From: Lachnospiraceae bacterium
Lineage (GTDB): Bacteria; Bacillota; Clostridia; Lachnospirales; Lachnospiraceae
Length of the DNA: 64,000 nt
NCBI GenBank assembly: GCA_022792535.1
Contig: JAAWBG010000056.1
Span: 1 to 64,000 of the forward strand
Direction of reading: 5' to 3'
The notes under the pieces: model-generated
The model's input: the letters and a program-made list of their open reading frames with translations, nothing else
The model's database searches: none
Told to the model about the DNA's origin: nothing
In this document: positions 42,403 through 51,324 of the stretch, piece by piece
Layout: each line of letters starts with the position of its first letter
Position numbering within the stretch: position 1 is the first letter of the stretch
Position numbers and translations under genes: made by a program

Positions 42403-43687
42403 TTTTATGTCCTCCAATCTGTTGGTTCCGTTCCATGGTAGTGGCATTTTTCTGCAGATTCATTCCTTTCAGAATAGCATTTTTCCCATACTTTTCCTTA
42501 ATGTCAAGCATGACTTTCTGGAGCTGGTGTTCCCGTTCCAGAGCTGCCGGGTCTGTAAACAGGTCATACTGCTGATACAGCTCGTCCATAACATGGTTAA
42601 AACTCAGATTTACCCGATGGATAGGGGTATACTGGTCAACAATCTGTTCATACAGGTTCAGAGCGCAGGAAATAATTGCTCTGGCGGAACTGGTTGTCAG
42701 CGTCATGGCAGTTGTTCCATGGGCGGATTTTCTGCCGGAACGTGGGGAATATCCCACATGCAGGGTGATGGAGCTGGTAACCAGCCCTTTATCCACCAGT
42801 TCCAGGCAGAGAAGGTCTGCCATTTCTTCTACAATCAGTTTCCCGTCTTCAAAACTGTAATCACAACTCAGCACCTGTCCGCTGGAAATGGAAGTATCTT
42901 TTGACTTATAATTTTTAATGTCCGCCATGGTAGTGGATTCCCTGCCCCATGCATGGTCAATCAGGAGTTCTGCGTCAACACCGAAAAGATGGTACAGCAT
43001 AGTTTCGTCGGCCTCTGTAATTTCTTTCATGGTATGGATGCCCACCCGTTCCAGCCGCCTGGCGGTTCCGGGTCCGATTCTCCAGAAATCTGTCAGTGGT
43101 TTGTGGTCCCACAGGGTTTTCTGATAGGATTCCTCGTCTAACGTACCAATGGGGATGGCTGTCCCCTTTCGGAAACCAGAAGACAGTTCCACGTGTTTGG
43201 CGGTGATATCCAGGGCAATTTTTGCCAGATACAGATTTGTCCCAATTCCAGCGGCGGCGGTTATACCGGTGGTTTCCAGTACATCCAGTATCATTTTCCG
43301 GCACAGTTCTTCGGCTGTCAGACGGTACATGGACAGATAATCTGTGATATCCATAAATACTTCATCAATGGAATAGGGATGGATATCTTCTTTGGCGATA
43401 TATTTCAGATAGATACCGTAAATTTCTGCGGAATAATCAATATAAAGCTGCATTCTGGGAGGCGCCATGATATATTTTATATTCGGCGGGATTTCAAATA
43501 CCCGGCATCTTCCGGGTACTCCTGCTCTTTTCATGGAAGGGGAAACTGCGAGACAAATGGTTTTTTCTGTACGTTCCGGGTCTGCCACCACCAGATTGGT
43601 GGTCAGTGGGTCCAACCCCCGTTCCACGCATTCCACAGACGCATAGAAAGATTTCAAATCAATACAGATATAAGTTTTCTGACACAT
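42389..43687 (-). CDS. Y-family DNA polymerase (DinB/UmuC type)
   Basis: The 432-aa translesion polymerase has the catalytic carboxylates in YICIDLKSFYASVE and YSIDEVFMDITDYL, a helix-hairpin-helix (GIGTNLYLAKIALD, FWRIGPGTARRLERVGI) and a little-finger domain. The ATG at 43687 follows CAGGAGG; the longer frame to 43726 has none. Operon with the YolD-like gene. Such UmuC-type pairs are frequent ICE cargo. Confidence 0.93.
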   Translation of the reverse strand: MCQKTYICIDLKSFYASVECVERGLDPLTTNLVVADPERTEKTICLAVSPSMKRAGVPGRCRVFEIPPNIKYIMAPPRMQLYIDYSAEIYGIYLKYIAKEDIHPYSIDEVFMDITDYLSMYRLTAEELCRKMILDVLETTGITAAAGIGTNLYLAKIALDITAKHVELSSGFRKGTAIPIGTLDEESYQKTLWDHKPLTDFWRIGPGTARRLERVGIHTMKEITEADETMLYHLFGVDAELLIDHAWGRESTTMADIKNYKSKDTSISSGQVLSCDYSFEDGKLIVEEMADLLCLELVDKGLVTSSITLHVGYSPRSGRKSAHGTTAMTLTTSSARAIISCALNLYEQIVDQYTPIHRVNLSFNHVMDELYQQYDLFTDPAALEREHQLQKVMLDIKEKYGKNAILKGMNLQKNATTMERNQQIGGHKSGTN

Positions 43688-43769
43688 GTCTGTTTCCTCC
43701 TGTTTGACAAAATTCAGGCAGAACACGGTAATGTTCTGCCTGTGGGAATCAGGTATGATTCCGATTTTT

Positions 43770-43932
43770 CTCTTATAGGAAATACCGTGTTACTATGAAG
43801 TGCTAAAGTATATAGATTTCCTATAAGAGAAATCCCTCCGGGCGGGATGCGCAGCTCGCGGAGCGGAAATCAATTGCTGTGCAATCCGCTCACGCGCGGC
43901 AAAGCGCCCAGGTCCCTCATGAGTGAGGGATT
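43770..43932 (-). repeat. CTTATAGGAAA-type hairpin repeat, full copy
   Basis: It reads, on the minus strand, CCCTCACTCATGAGGG, CCTGG.CGCTTTGC, GAGCGGATTGC..AGCAAT, and then TTTCTCTTATAGGAAA ... TTTCCTATAAGAG, in the same order as copy 1 at 27-168. It separates the polymerase gene from the zinc-ribbon gene, inside the ICE. Confidence 0.75.
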
Positions 43933-44318
43933 CAGGAAGTTGAAGCGGACCTGTCCGCTTTTTTACAGCGTAAAATGGTTTCCTGTTGTTTTTTATGTTT
44001 CCACATGCCATCCATTTTATGCTGATAATTCTTTCGTCTCCAGTCTTTTTTACGGATTGCGCTGCCAGCTTCTGTATCAATGCTGTTATATGCTTCCAGC
44101 GGGGTGGAAGGCCTGTTGCTGCAAAATGGGCAGTCAGGATCGTCACAGGTGTCGTCCAGCCACAGATTGCATGAGGCACAGCACCATGAATCATATCTGT
44201 AAATATGGAAAATTGTTTTCTGCCCGCACAGAGAGCATTCAGAATCAGAATGCCATCCTGTCAATTTCCATTTAAACCGTCTGCTGCGAGCTTTCAGGTA
44301 ATTTTTTCTGTTTTTCAT
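43932..44318 (-). CDS. Zinc-ribbon hypothetical protein
   Basis: A 128-aa basic protein with clustered cysteines CSLCGQ, CCASC and CDDPDCPFCSNRP that likely bind two zinc ions. The rest is Lys/Arg-rich. Function unknown, possibly nucleic-acid binding. The last codons and stop adjoin a hairpin repeat, so the C-terminus may have been altered by its insertion. The ribosome site is weak. Confidence 0.6.
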   Translation of the reverse strand: MKNRKNYLKARSRRFKWKLTGWHSDSECSLCGQKTIFHIYRYDSWCCASCNLWLDDTCDDPDCPFCSNRPSTPLEAYNSIDTEAGSAIRKKDWRRKNYQHKMDGMWKHKKQQETILRCKKADRSASTS

Positions 44319-44396
44319 AGTACATTGTAAAATACTGATTTTTGATCATATGGCCATAGGAAACTGGCATTATTATAGCAGGAAAAGCTGGAACTA

Positions 44397-44771
44397 TCAA
44401 TAAACCATCAATAATTGAACATATTTCTCCTGTTGATGTTCATCAGAAATCTGACTGCAGAAATCAATGAGCCACTTTCTTTCTCTCTGATACCAGCCTT
44501 CGTCCTCATAATAATCTGGATATTCTTTCACAATATCTCTGTGACGTTCCAACATTTCTTCCATCATTATGTAAAATTCCGGAAACTCTTCATTGATTTT
44601 TATTTCATAGTGCATCAAATCTATATTATGAATAATGCAAATAATACGCAGATAATCCTGATAAGTCATGGGAATCTGGCCTGTCAGTTTCTGTTTATCT
44701 TCCAGGCTGCATAAAGATAAAAAAATTTCTCCTTCTTTTTTTACTTCCTCTGCAAAAATATCTGAAATCAT
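44397..44771 (-). CDS. Hypothetical ICE protein
   Basis: A 124-aa protein starting MISDIFAEEVKKEGEIF, acidic and helical, unrecognised. The ATG at 44771 follows GGAGGG; a longer frame would run through the palindromic operators at 44787-44830. Divergent from two small HTH genes and probably controlled through those operators. Confidence 0.65.
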   Translation of the reverse strand: MISDIFAEEVKKEGEIFLSLCSLEDKQKLTGQIPMTYQDYLRIICIIHNIDLMHYEIKINEEFPEFYIMMEEMLERHRDIVKEYPDYYEDEGWYQRERKWLIDFCSQISDEHQQEKYVQLLMVY

Positions 44772-44786
44772 AATTTTCCCTCCTGA

Positions 44787-44804
44787 TTGCCGAATATCCG
44801 GTAA
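44787..44804. promoter_or_regulatory. 18-bp palindromic operator 1
   Basis: TTGCCGAATATCCGGTAA, a member of the TTRCCGRATATYCGGYAA family present three times between 44787 and 45138, around two small HTH genes. Confidence 0.75.
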
Positions 44805-44812
44805 CACTATTA

Positions 44813-44830
44813 TAGCCGGATATTCGGTAA
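44813..44830. promoter_or_regulatory. 18-bp palindromic operator 2
   Basis: TAGCCGGATATTCGGTAA, eight bp from operator 1 in inverted orientation; together they form a larger hairpin-capable dyad in the divergent control region. Confidence 0.75.
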
Positions 44831-44875
44831 TGTTCAACCAGCAAATGTTTTTTATAATAAGTTTGCAGGAAAGAG

Positions 44876-45100
44876 GTGAGTGATATTATCAGCTATGCAC
44901 CATTTTGGACAACCTTAAAGGAAAAGGGCATTACCCAATATCAACTGATAAATAATTATAATTTCAGCACAGGAACATTAGACACTTTAAGGAAAAATAA
45001 CAGTATCACTATGAAAACTCTGGAAGATATCTGTATCATGCTGGACTGTGAAATCTGGGATGTAGTTGAAATTATCAAACCGGAAAAAAATAACGAATAA
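44876..45100 (+). CDS. Small HTH regulator (paralogue 1)
   Basis: The 74-aa protein, GTG start after AAAGAGG, is a minimal Cro/CI-type HTH: LKEKGITQYQLINNYNFSTGTLDTLRKNNSITMKTLEDICIMLDCEIWDVVE. It is closely similar throughout to the next gene. Two palindromic operators lie upstream, suggesting autoregulation and control of the divergent gene. Confidence 0.88.
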   Translation: MSDIISYAPFWTTLKEKGITQYQLINNYNFSTGTLDTLRKNNSITMKTLEDICIMLDCEIWDVVEIIKPEKNNE

Positions 45101-45120
45101 AATCGTCAGATACTATTTTA

Positions 45121-45138
45121 TTGCCGGATATTCGGCAA
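45121..45138. promoter_or_regulatory. 18-bp palindromic operator 3
   Basis: TTGCCGGATATTCGGCAA lies in the gap between the two HTH paralogues, 54 bp before the second start. Confidence 0.78.
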
Positions 45139-45191
45139 CGTAGAAAAAGAAGCATTTCCCTATAATATTCAATATAGATTGATACAGGGAA

Positions 45192-45410
45192 GTGATTATT
45201 ATCATCAGCTACAAGCCGCTATGGGACACACTGAAAAAGAAAAATATCAGCCAATATGCATTGATTAAAGAATATGGATTCAGTACAGGTACTCTGGATT
45301 CATTGCGAAAAAATAAAAGTATCACATTAAATACACTACACGATATCTGCATGATGTTAGACTGTGAAATTACGGATGTTGTGGAATTTAAAAAATCAGA
45401 TTACGACTAA
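45192..45410 (+). CDS. Small HTH regulator (paralogue 2)
   Basis: The 72-aa protein, GTG start, is a tandem paralogue of the previous gene (LKKKNISQYALIKEYGFSTGTLDSLRKNKSITLNTLHDICMMLDCEITDVVEF). Differences concentrate outside the recognition helix FSTGTLD, which is identical, so both probably bind the same palindrome. Confidence 0.88.
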   Translation: MIIIISYKPLWDTLKKKNISQYALIKEYGFSTGTLDSLRKNKSITLNTLHDICMMLDCEITDVVEFKKSDYD

Positions 45411-45446
45411 ACGAAACTAAAGATATTCGTTTAGTCGTTTTTATTT
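45403..45446 (+). terminator. Terminator after the HTH pair
   Basis: ACGACTAAACGAA ... TTCGTTTAGTCGT, 13-bp stem, followed by TTTT. It overlaps the last codons of paralogue 2. Confidence 0.85.
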
Positions 45447-45557
45447 GAATTTATAAACCTTGAAATTTTCAGAATATGGCATACATTCCACTCCTTCTCT
45501 TTTTCGCTCCTTCATATAAGCAGGAAATAAGAACATTACAAAGTTCTGCCACAAACG

Positions 45558-45592
45558 AAAAAAGACACCATGTAATCACATGGCATCTTTAA
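45558..45592 (-). terminator. Minus-strand terminator
   Basis: AAAGATGCCATGTGATTACATGGTGTCTTT-type hairpin read on the minus strand, followed by TTTTTT, ends the 45646 gene. Confidence 0.75.
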
Positions 45593-45645
45593 AAATTTTA
45601 TATTTTTACAATCATACAATTTTCAAATCTATCTTCACACAAAAT

Positions 45646-45951
45646 TTATTTTTCTATTAATCCGAACTGTTGAAAAACCACATAAGCATCCAACATACCG
45701 GCCAGGTACGCATTATCATGGTACTCAAATTGTGCCTCGTTATTTTTTGCAAGCAAAATATCTACGATCCGGCGCTGTTCTTCAGATAATGCTAATTTTT
45801 CATATGCCTCATATGCTTTACGTTCCTCCCCGGAAATTTCCTGATATGATTTATCCTCATTTAAAAGTTTCTGTAACGTCTGATTCATCATTTCTCCGGC
45901 AATTATTTTTAATCTTTCTTTTATTTCGTACATTTTTTTACACCCTTTCAT
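45646..45951 (-). CDS. Small hypothetical ICE protein
   Basis: A 95- to 101-aa helical, acidic protein (MYEIKERLKIIAGEMMNQTLQ...). Start uncertain: ATG at 45951 or 45933, the latter behind AAAGGG. Possibly DUF6809-like by general pattern, not verified. It has its own terminator. Confidence 0.6.
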   Translation of the reverse strand: MKGCKKMYEIKERLKIIAGEMMNQTLQKLLNEDKSYQEISGEERKAYEAYEKLALSEEQRRIVDILLAKNNEAQFEYHDNAYLAGMLDAYVVFQQFGLIEK

Positions 45952-46266
45952 TGGCTCTTTTTCAAAGTTATACTATCTAAATTATTTTTATCATATGTAT
46001 GCTCTTTGATGAATTATCCAATTTAAAATTCTCTCCCGCATTTCACTTTTTCTTCCAGAACAGGTGTATTTTACTTTCTTATAAAATATTGTTTGATTTT
46101 TTCAATACAATCAAAAATATTAAAAAGAAAAACAGCTAAAACTATTCCAAATTTTCTCCGGCATTCAATCATTTCATTCAATTTTTTTATCAGAAAAAAT
46201 AACCTCAGGAAATAATTTGTTTTGTTAAAACCTTTCAAAAAATTCAGTTTAGCAAAGGCTGCCCTT
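45952..46266. other. AT-rich gap
   Basis: Upstream region of the 45646 gene and downstream of an XRE gene. Nothing recognisable beyond AT-rich sequence. Confidence 0.4.
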
Positions 46267-46590
46267 TTATCTCATGTCTTTTAATATACCCACAAAACGC
46301 TCTAATGCTATTTTCTCTTTTCCAGATAAACTTTCCCACATATCCATTGCCTTTAATTGCTCATCTGACAGGTCTGGACAACTGCCATCTACTGTAAAAA
46401 ACTGTGCCAGCGTAATGCCAAATCCTTTACAAATCTGTTCTAAAGTTGAAATCCTGGGCATACTTCCGCGGCTTATAATCGTTGAAATGGACGACTGAGT
46501 CATCCCTGCCTGCTTCGCCAATTCATATTGACTCATATGCTTTTTTTCACACAATTCTAAGATTCGTTTCACGACAAAATTATCATCCAA
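46267..46590 (-). CDS. XRE-family regulator
   Basis: The 107-aa protein has an N-terminal HTH (ILELCEKKHMSQYELAKQAGMTQSSISTIISRG) and the tail typical of Firmicute XRE proteins (LSDEQLKAMDMWESLSGKEKIALERFV). The start is TTG after GAGGTG. Confidence 0.88.
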   Translation of the reverse strand: MDDNFVVKRILELCEKKHMSQYELAKQAGMTQSSISTIISRGSMPRISTLEQICKGFGITLAQFFTVDGSCPDLSDEQLKAMDMWESLSGKEKIALERFVGILKDMR

Positions 46591-46875
46591 ATGTCAGCAC
46601 CTCTATCCATTCTTACTCTGTATCTATTCTAACTGGATAGGGGATATTTCATTAGTTCCCTTGGATATATTTTCAATATCGCATTTGCGTTCTATGCTTT
46701 TAAAAAAATAAAAGCCTTCTGCTTTCTGTAATAATACTATTCTGTTTTCATGCATCTCTCCTTTCTCTTGTTGCCTGTTTTTGTGTGCTTTATGTTATAA
46801 TGTTACCTCATAGTTGCAAAAAAGTCTACAAAAACAAATCGACATATTCTTTGAATATTCGACTACTCCTTCAAA

Positions 46876-47214
46876 CTATTCGACATAACCTGATTTCGTA
46901 ATATACGTTTCCAATAAACTATCCAGTAAATCTAATTGCTGCGGTGACAATTTATCCATTTTCTCAATAATCTTTCCATATGCGCTGTCATATTGTTTAC
47001 ACTCTTTAAGTTCATTCTCTAATAAATACTCTGGTGATATTTTTAAACTGTTACAGATTTCTATAAATACATTGAGACTGGGCAAACGTATTCCTGACTC
47101 AATTTGCCTGATATGGCCGGCATTCACATCACACATCTCTGCTAATTGCTCTGATGTAATCTTCTGAGATTTTCTTATATAGTTTATTCTTTGACCAAAT
47201 ACCCGCTTTTCCAT
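46876..47214 (-). CDS. XRE-family regulator
   Basis: The 112-aa protein has an HTH (INYIRKSQKITSEQLAEMCDVNAGHIRQIESG) and a C-terminal helix pair (MDKLSPQQLDLLDSLLETYI). It lies between the small regulators and the KAP/AbiH pair on the same strand as the pair and could regulate it. Confidence 0.88.
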   Translation of the reverse strand: MEKRVFGQRINYIRKSQKITSEQLAEMCDVNAGHIRQIESGIRLPSLNVFIEICNSLKISPEYLLENELKECKQYDSAYGKIIEKMDKLSPQQLDLLDSLLETYITKSGYVE

Positions 47215-47588
47215 TGTCTTACCTTACCAGCTAATTTCACTAATGTATGCTAATTGTTACTATGCACCATTATCTTTACATTTATCCAATCTTTCCGCTA
47301 GTACTTTAAAAGTATGACAAATCTTTAAGCATATATTTTTTTTAAAATATTTTATTTATCTTATTCATTATTGCAAATTAGAACACTTAAAAAGCCAGGT
47401 TTTTGCAGTTTGGAAAAATCTGGCTCTAATTAAGTTTATTGCTATCTTAAAAACACTGTCAATTTCCTTTACTGCCAGTATAAAAATCTTTTAATCACTA
47501 AATAATGCACCATAGTTCATGTTTGAATGCATTGTTCCAAATTGGAATACGTGGTCAGTAAGTTCCATTATTTCAAACCATTCGAAAT
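47215..47588. other. AT-rich gap upstream of the XRE gene
   Basis: No gene or structured element recognised; downstream region of the KAP NTPase gene and upstream of the regulator. Confidence 0.4.
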
Positions 47589-49505
47589 TTAAGCTACCTT
47601 ATATAATTTGAGAATACTCATCATTTGCTGCTTCAGCCATGACAAGTTTGCTCTTTTTATCAAATCATTTTCATCTTCAGTTATAATTCCCTCTATGATT
47701 TCCTTAATAACAGGCAAATCAATCTTGGCATTTTCTCGTATGACATTTGAGGGGAAATGTCTGCTTAACCAATGACGAAACAAATCAATATCCTCAACAG
47801 AAGCCTCTGTTATAGCTTTAATCCACCGGTTTGAATCAGCTTTCGCAAATATTGAAATATCCATAAATAATTTATAATTATCAGACTCTGTATATTCATT
47901 CAATTGCTCTACCCATCTTTCACTGGAAAGTATTTCTTCAATTGTTTTTTGCTTTATCTGCTTATCTTGAGCGATAATTACTGAATTTATCTCATCAATA
48001 ATATTAATCACCTTTTGTTTACGTTCTCCTTCTTCAATAAAAAATACATCATTATCTAATTTTACAGGTGTATTCATTCCCATTATATTCTCCACCATTA
48101 GATTTTTTACATCTGTCATATATGAATCTGAAAAGCCAATCTCAATCAAATTAGCAATTAAAACAATTATCTCAGTATATACAAATAACGGATATTTTCC
48201 ACACTGAAGTCTTTGTTTTACTTCTTCTAATCTTTCCTCGCACCATTTTTGAGTATGATAGTAATACTGGTGATGCAGTAAATTAACTGGGTCATTATCT
48301 GAAAGTTTATTTTTTAATTCAATTTCTACATACTTCATTAGCTCTTCTTCAAATTTATTTTCATTAAACTCTCCAGTCTCCACATACAATTTTATTGATT
48401 CTGATTTTTTTCTCGCCTCATATACCGCTCTTTCCCAGCCATCTGTTGGCACTGGTATATTACCTTTAAATTGAACAGCCCACCTAAAACCGTCCCCTAT
48501 TAAAAAATACAACAGTTCCTTTTTATATTCTTCTTCAACGCTAATACAATGAAGTTTAGCATACAAGTAACATATTTTTGACAAGAAAAACTGAAATGTA
48601 CGCAGGTTATGGTGGCCATACATATCCATGACTAAATAAAAGCTATCTATATTTTCCAGCAAACCCTCCTTTAAAGTATTTTCAGCATCACTGTTCTCTA
48701 TTATTGTTTTTACAATATTTTTAATGTCTGGTTGATAGTGTAATGTCACCCCGATAAGTTTTTCTCTTATTTTTCGATATTCAGTATCAACTTCTCCATC
48801 TGAGAATAAAATCTTCCTCTTTTCTTCCAGTTCTTCAAGACTCACTCCATCCCCTGTTTTCTTCTCCTTATATAAACTGTTTTCATTTTTTGTAGGCCAC
48901 TTAATTTTATCATTTAATGTCAGTAAATACTGTAATTCTTTTTGTACAGTTGCTCCATGTACAAAAATCTCTTTTTCATAAGCAACCAAAATTACTTTCG
49001 CCCCTTCATGTTCAACTAAACCATTTATAAATCCAAACAACTCATTTAAAGGGCAATCACACCGTTCAATGTCATCAAATACAAATATGTATGATTTCAT
49101 CGGTAACCAGTCTGATGCTATATCATATGCATTTATACCGTTTGAAAATTTTTTCCATATCGCACTCCCAATTTTTCTTGATGACAATAAAATATTACCC
49201 CCGACTTTAGCACCATAACTATTATCTCCTTTTATATTTTTTAACTTCTCTCTGGCTTCTTCCTCAAATCCCCAAATAATATTTTCTTGAATATCCTGAA
49301 CAGTTTTGCAGCCATATAATGAAATATATTTGACTTTTCTAGGTTGTTCAGAGTTTTTTTCTTTTTCTTCAATTTGTCTTTTCAGAATCTTTTGAATAAA
49401 AAAAGTTTTTCCGCATCCCCATTCCCCATCAATTAAAATTGCATAATTATATGATGTATCTGATAAATATCTCAATGTTTCTTCAGTAATTTGATTATCA
49501 GTCAT
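47589..49505 (-). CDS. KAP family P-loop NTPase
   Basis: The 638-aa protein has Walker A GEWGCGKTFF at residues 27-36, Walker B YIFVFDDIERCDCPL and the KAP-type sensor KVILVAYEKEIF. No transmembrane insertion is evident, unlike many KAP members. The C-terminal 350 residues are helical and unassigned. KAP NTPases occur in several phage-defence systems. It follows the AbiH gene by 131 bp on the same strand, with its own TTGGAGG site. The AT content looks higher than that of its neighbours, which fits recent cargo. Confidence 0.85.
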   Translation of the reverse strand: MTDNQITEETLRYLSDTSYNYAILIDGEWGCGKTFFIQKILKRQIEEKEKNSEQPRKVKYISLYGCKTVQDIQENIIWGFEEEAREKLKNIKGDNSYGAKVGGNILLSSRKIGSAIWKKFSNGINAYDIASDWLPMKSYIFVFDDIERCDCPLNELFGFINGLVEHEGAKVILVAYEKEIFVHGATVQKELQYLLTLNDKIKWPTKNENSLYKEKKTGDGVSLEELEEKRKILFSDGEVDTEYRKIREKLIGVTLHYQPDIKNIVKTIIENSDAENTLKEGLLENIDSFYLVMDMYGHHNLRTFQFFLSKICYLYAKLHCISVEEEYKKELLYFLIGDGFRWAVQFKGNIPVPTDGWERAVYEARKKSESIKLYVETGEFNENKFEEELMKYVEIELKNKLSDNDPVNLLHHQYYYHTQKWCEERLEEVKQRLQCGKYPLFVYTEIIVLIANLIEIGFSDSYMTDVKNLMVENIMGMNTPVKLDNDVFFIEEGERKQKVINIIDEINSVIIAQDKQIKQKTIEEILSSERWVEQLNEYTESDNYKLFMDISIFAKADSNRWIKAITEASVEDIDLFRHWLSRHFPSNVIRENAKIDLPVIKEIIEGIITEDENDLIKRANLSWLKQQMMSILKLYKVA

Positions 49506-49636
49506 TAGAATCCTCCAAAATTAAAATAATAACACTATAAATATCCTTGATTTGTAATATAACTATTATATTGTTATCGGCAACTTTCTCTAACATCAAT
49601 ATTATAATAAATTATCATTCATCTTCTATTTTTCAT

Positions 49637-50863
49637 TCACATTACAGTCTGTGGCACAAATTCAATAGTCTTATGGGCTCCTCCCGTTCTTCGTACTAAT
49701 TCCTCTTGTCCCATTATCAATATTAAATTCCTTATCAATTTCCCAAGTTCTGCTTTATCTTCTTGATTTTTCCGATAATAGAATATTTTTGTTTGGACAT
49801 TGTCATTGCAAATAAACATTTTCAAAACATCCTTATCAGTGATATCTAAAGAATGTCCAAATATATATAGCATATGCCCAGGATATTCTATCTTCCCCGA
49901 AAGTAAATGTGGATTTAGATAATCAGCATAACCGTCTTTAATCTCATCTACCCACTCCAAATACTTATTTCCTGTAGATTTATATATTCTTTGGTAAAAT
50001 TTTTTAAATGACAACAATTCCAAGTCCTTATCTTTTTTATCATCATCCAGATATTCGTCAATTCCCAGAACAAGATTACTGGTATTTACATTTTTACTAA
50101 TGTCTGCTTTCCCATGAATATAATCACATTCAACTTTCTTTCCCTTACTATATATCCTTTCATATGTATCAGAATAATTAAAGGACAATACATGATCCAA
50201 ATTCAAACTCTCTATATCTACATTTTTTTCAGTGACTGAGCTTCTATTAACAAATTCAGCAATATATATTTCTAATGCACGAATCAATCTTCCCAATTCT
50301 TCATCCAAAAACGCAGCAAAATCAATCAATGTTGTGTCATCTTTAAGTGCTTTTTGCACACTTCCTTTTGATGCTTTATAAACATCAAGCAATATGTTAT
50401 GTTTCTCCTTTAGCACCTCTTTAAGCTCTTTATCACTTTTCTTTATATTTATTGCTTCATCCAAAACTTGAATTACCTTTGATATTTCTGTTTCAAAATC
50501 AATCCAATTTCCTCCAATGGAAGATCGGCAATTTAAAAAATATTCCAACCATGTATTTTTACGAATATAGGTATAAAGTTCATCCAAAAATTTATTTGAT
50601 GTTGTAACCTTCAAATTATAAGTATTATTATCATTAAAATTTTTTTTGCACTCTCTTTTATCAAAAGCCTCTAATAGTACATTTTTTATATCATCATTCG
50701 TTTCCCAATTATCAAGATTATCACATTTATAATCGTTTAAAGATGCATCCTCACAAAAAGTATAAATTCTTCTTGCCTTTTCACAAAAATCAAGAAAATC
50801 ACCATATTTCGTAGGTAATCCATGTGCCAAATCAAAGCCATTCCCAATAATAAGTATATTCAT
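49637..50863 (-). CDS. AbiH family abortive-infection protein
   Basis: The 408-aa protein begins MNILIIGNGFDLAHGLPTKY, the diagnostic N-terminus of AbiH (a Rossmann-like G-N-G-F-D motif), and has the family segments FNYSDTYE and YIFGHSLD later in the chain. AbiH was described in Lactococcus as a single-gene phage abortive-infection determinant; its biochemistry is unclear. Here it precedes a KAP NTPase. GAAGGAG precedes the ATG, and TATAAT lies 45 bp upstream. Confidence 0.88.
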   Translation of the reverse strand: MNILIIGNGFDLAHGLPTKYGDFLDFCEKARRIYTFCEDASLNDYKCDNLDNWETNDDIKNVLLEAFDKRECKKNFNDNNTYNLKVTTSNKFLDELYTYIRKNTWLEYFLNCRSSIGGNWIDFETEISKVIQVLDEAINIKKSDKELKEVLKEKHNILLDVYKASKGSVQKALKDDTTLIDFAAFLDEELGRLIRALEIYIAEFVNRSSVTEKNVDIESLNLDHVLSFNYSDTYERIYSKGKKVECDYIHGKADISKNVNTSNLVLGIDEYLDDDKKDKDLELLSFKKFYQRIYKSTGNKYLEWVDEIKDGYADYLNPHLLSGKIEYPGHMLYIFGHSLDITDKDVLKMFICNDNVQTKIFYYRKNQEDKAELGKLIRNLILIMGQEELVRRTGGAHKTIEFVPQTVM

Positions 50864-50945
50864 AATTTTTTCTCCTTCAATAAATAAAATATATATTGAT
50901 TATAGCACAAATCACAGTCTAGACATGTCCAGTTTCATTTGATTC

Positions 50946-50976
50946 AAAAAAGATATGAGATTTTACTCCCATATCT
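50946..50976 (-). terminator. Minus-strand terminator of the conjugation operon
   Basis: AGATATGGGA ... TCTCATATCT with TTTTTT on the minus strand; placed to stop transcripts coming from spoVG and upstream genes before the AbiH pair. Confidence 0.65.
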
Positions 50977-51039
50977 CTTTCTACCTTATCGACTGTTTAC
51001 AACTAATACCCTCTTTTTCTAAAATAACTCCTATTTCCT

Positions 51040-51215
51040 CTACATTTTTTCTTCATATATTTCAAAAGCCTTTGCTCTATTCAAAATACTGAACAGTAGC
51101 TTTTCTTTGCTTGCTCTTTTATCAATTCTGTTCCTAAGGATTTCTCCTTATATTCCTTTTCCCTGATTCTGAAAAATTCCGCTACCTTAAATTTAATGCA
51201 AATTTTTCTTTCTAT
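51040..51215 (-). pseudogene. Degraded small ICE gene with one frameshift
   Basis: Two overlapping minus frames read like one protein: ...KFKVAEFFRIREKEYKEKS, then GTELIKEQAKK, then after a frame change near 51083-51115 [19 protein letters not shown] and a stop at 51040. No ATG is available upstream. The family is not recognised. Confidence 0.4.
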
Positions 51216-51276
51216 TTTCCACTATTGTATTATCCATACTTTTTCCTTTGTAAACTACATACCTCCTGTCCTTCCC

Positions 51277-51303
51277 GCAGGGCAGTCACCTGCCCTGCTT
51301 CTT
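51277..51303 (+). terminator. GC-rich hairpin with plus-strand T-tract
   Basis: GCAGGGCAG-tcac-CTGCCCTGC followed by TTCTTTTT. It reads as a terminator on the + strand, although no plus-strand gene is known before it. Confidence 0.6.
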
Positions 51304-51324
51304 TTTCCTGATTTTCACTGCTGT

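Larger units (their letters stand above)
50864..51324. other. Gap holding two terminators and a gene remnant
   Basis: It contains the AbiH upstream region, a minus-strand terminator (50946-50976), a degraded reading frame (51040-51215) and a GC-rich hairpin with a plus-strand T-tract (51277-51303). Confidence 0.5.

Noticed and set aside
43193..43798. 201-codon plus-strand frame
   Set aside because: Antisense to the Y-family polymerase gene.
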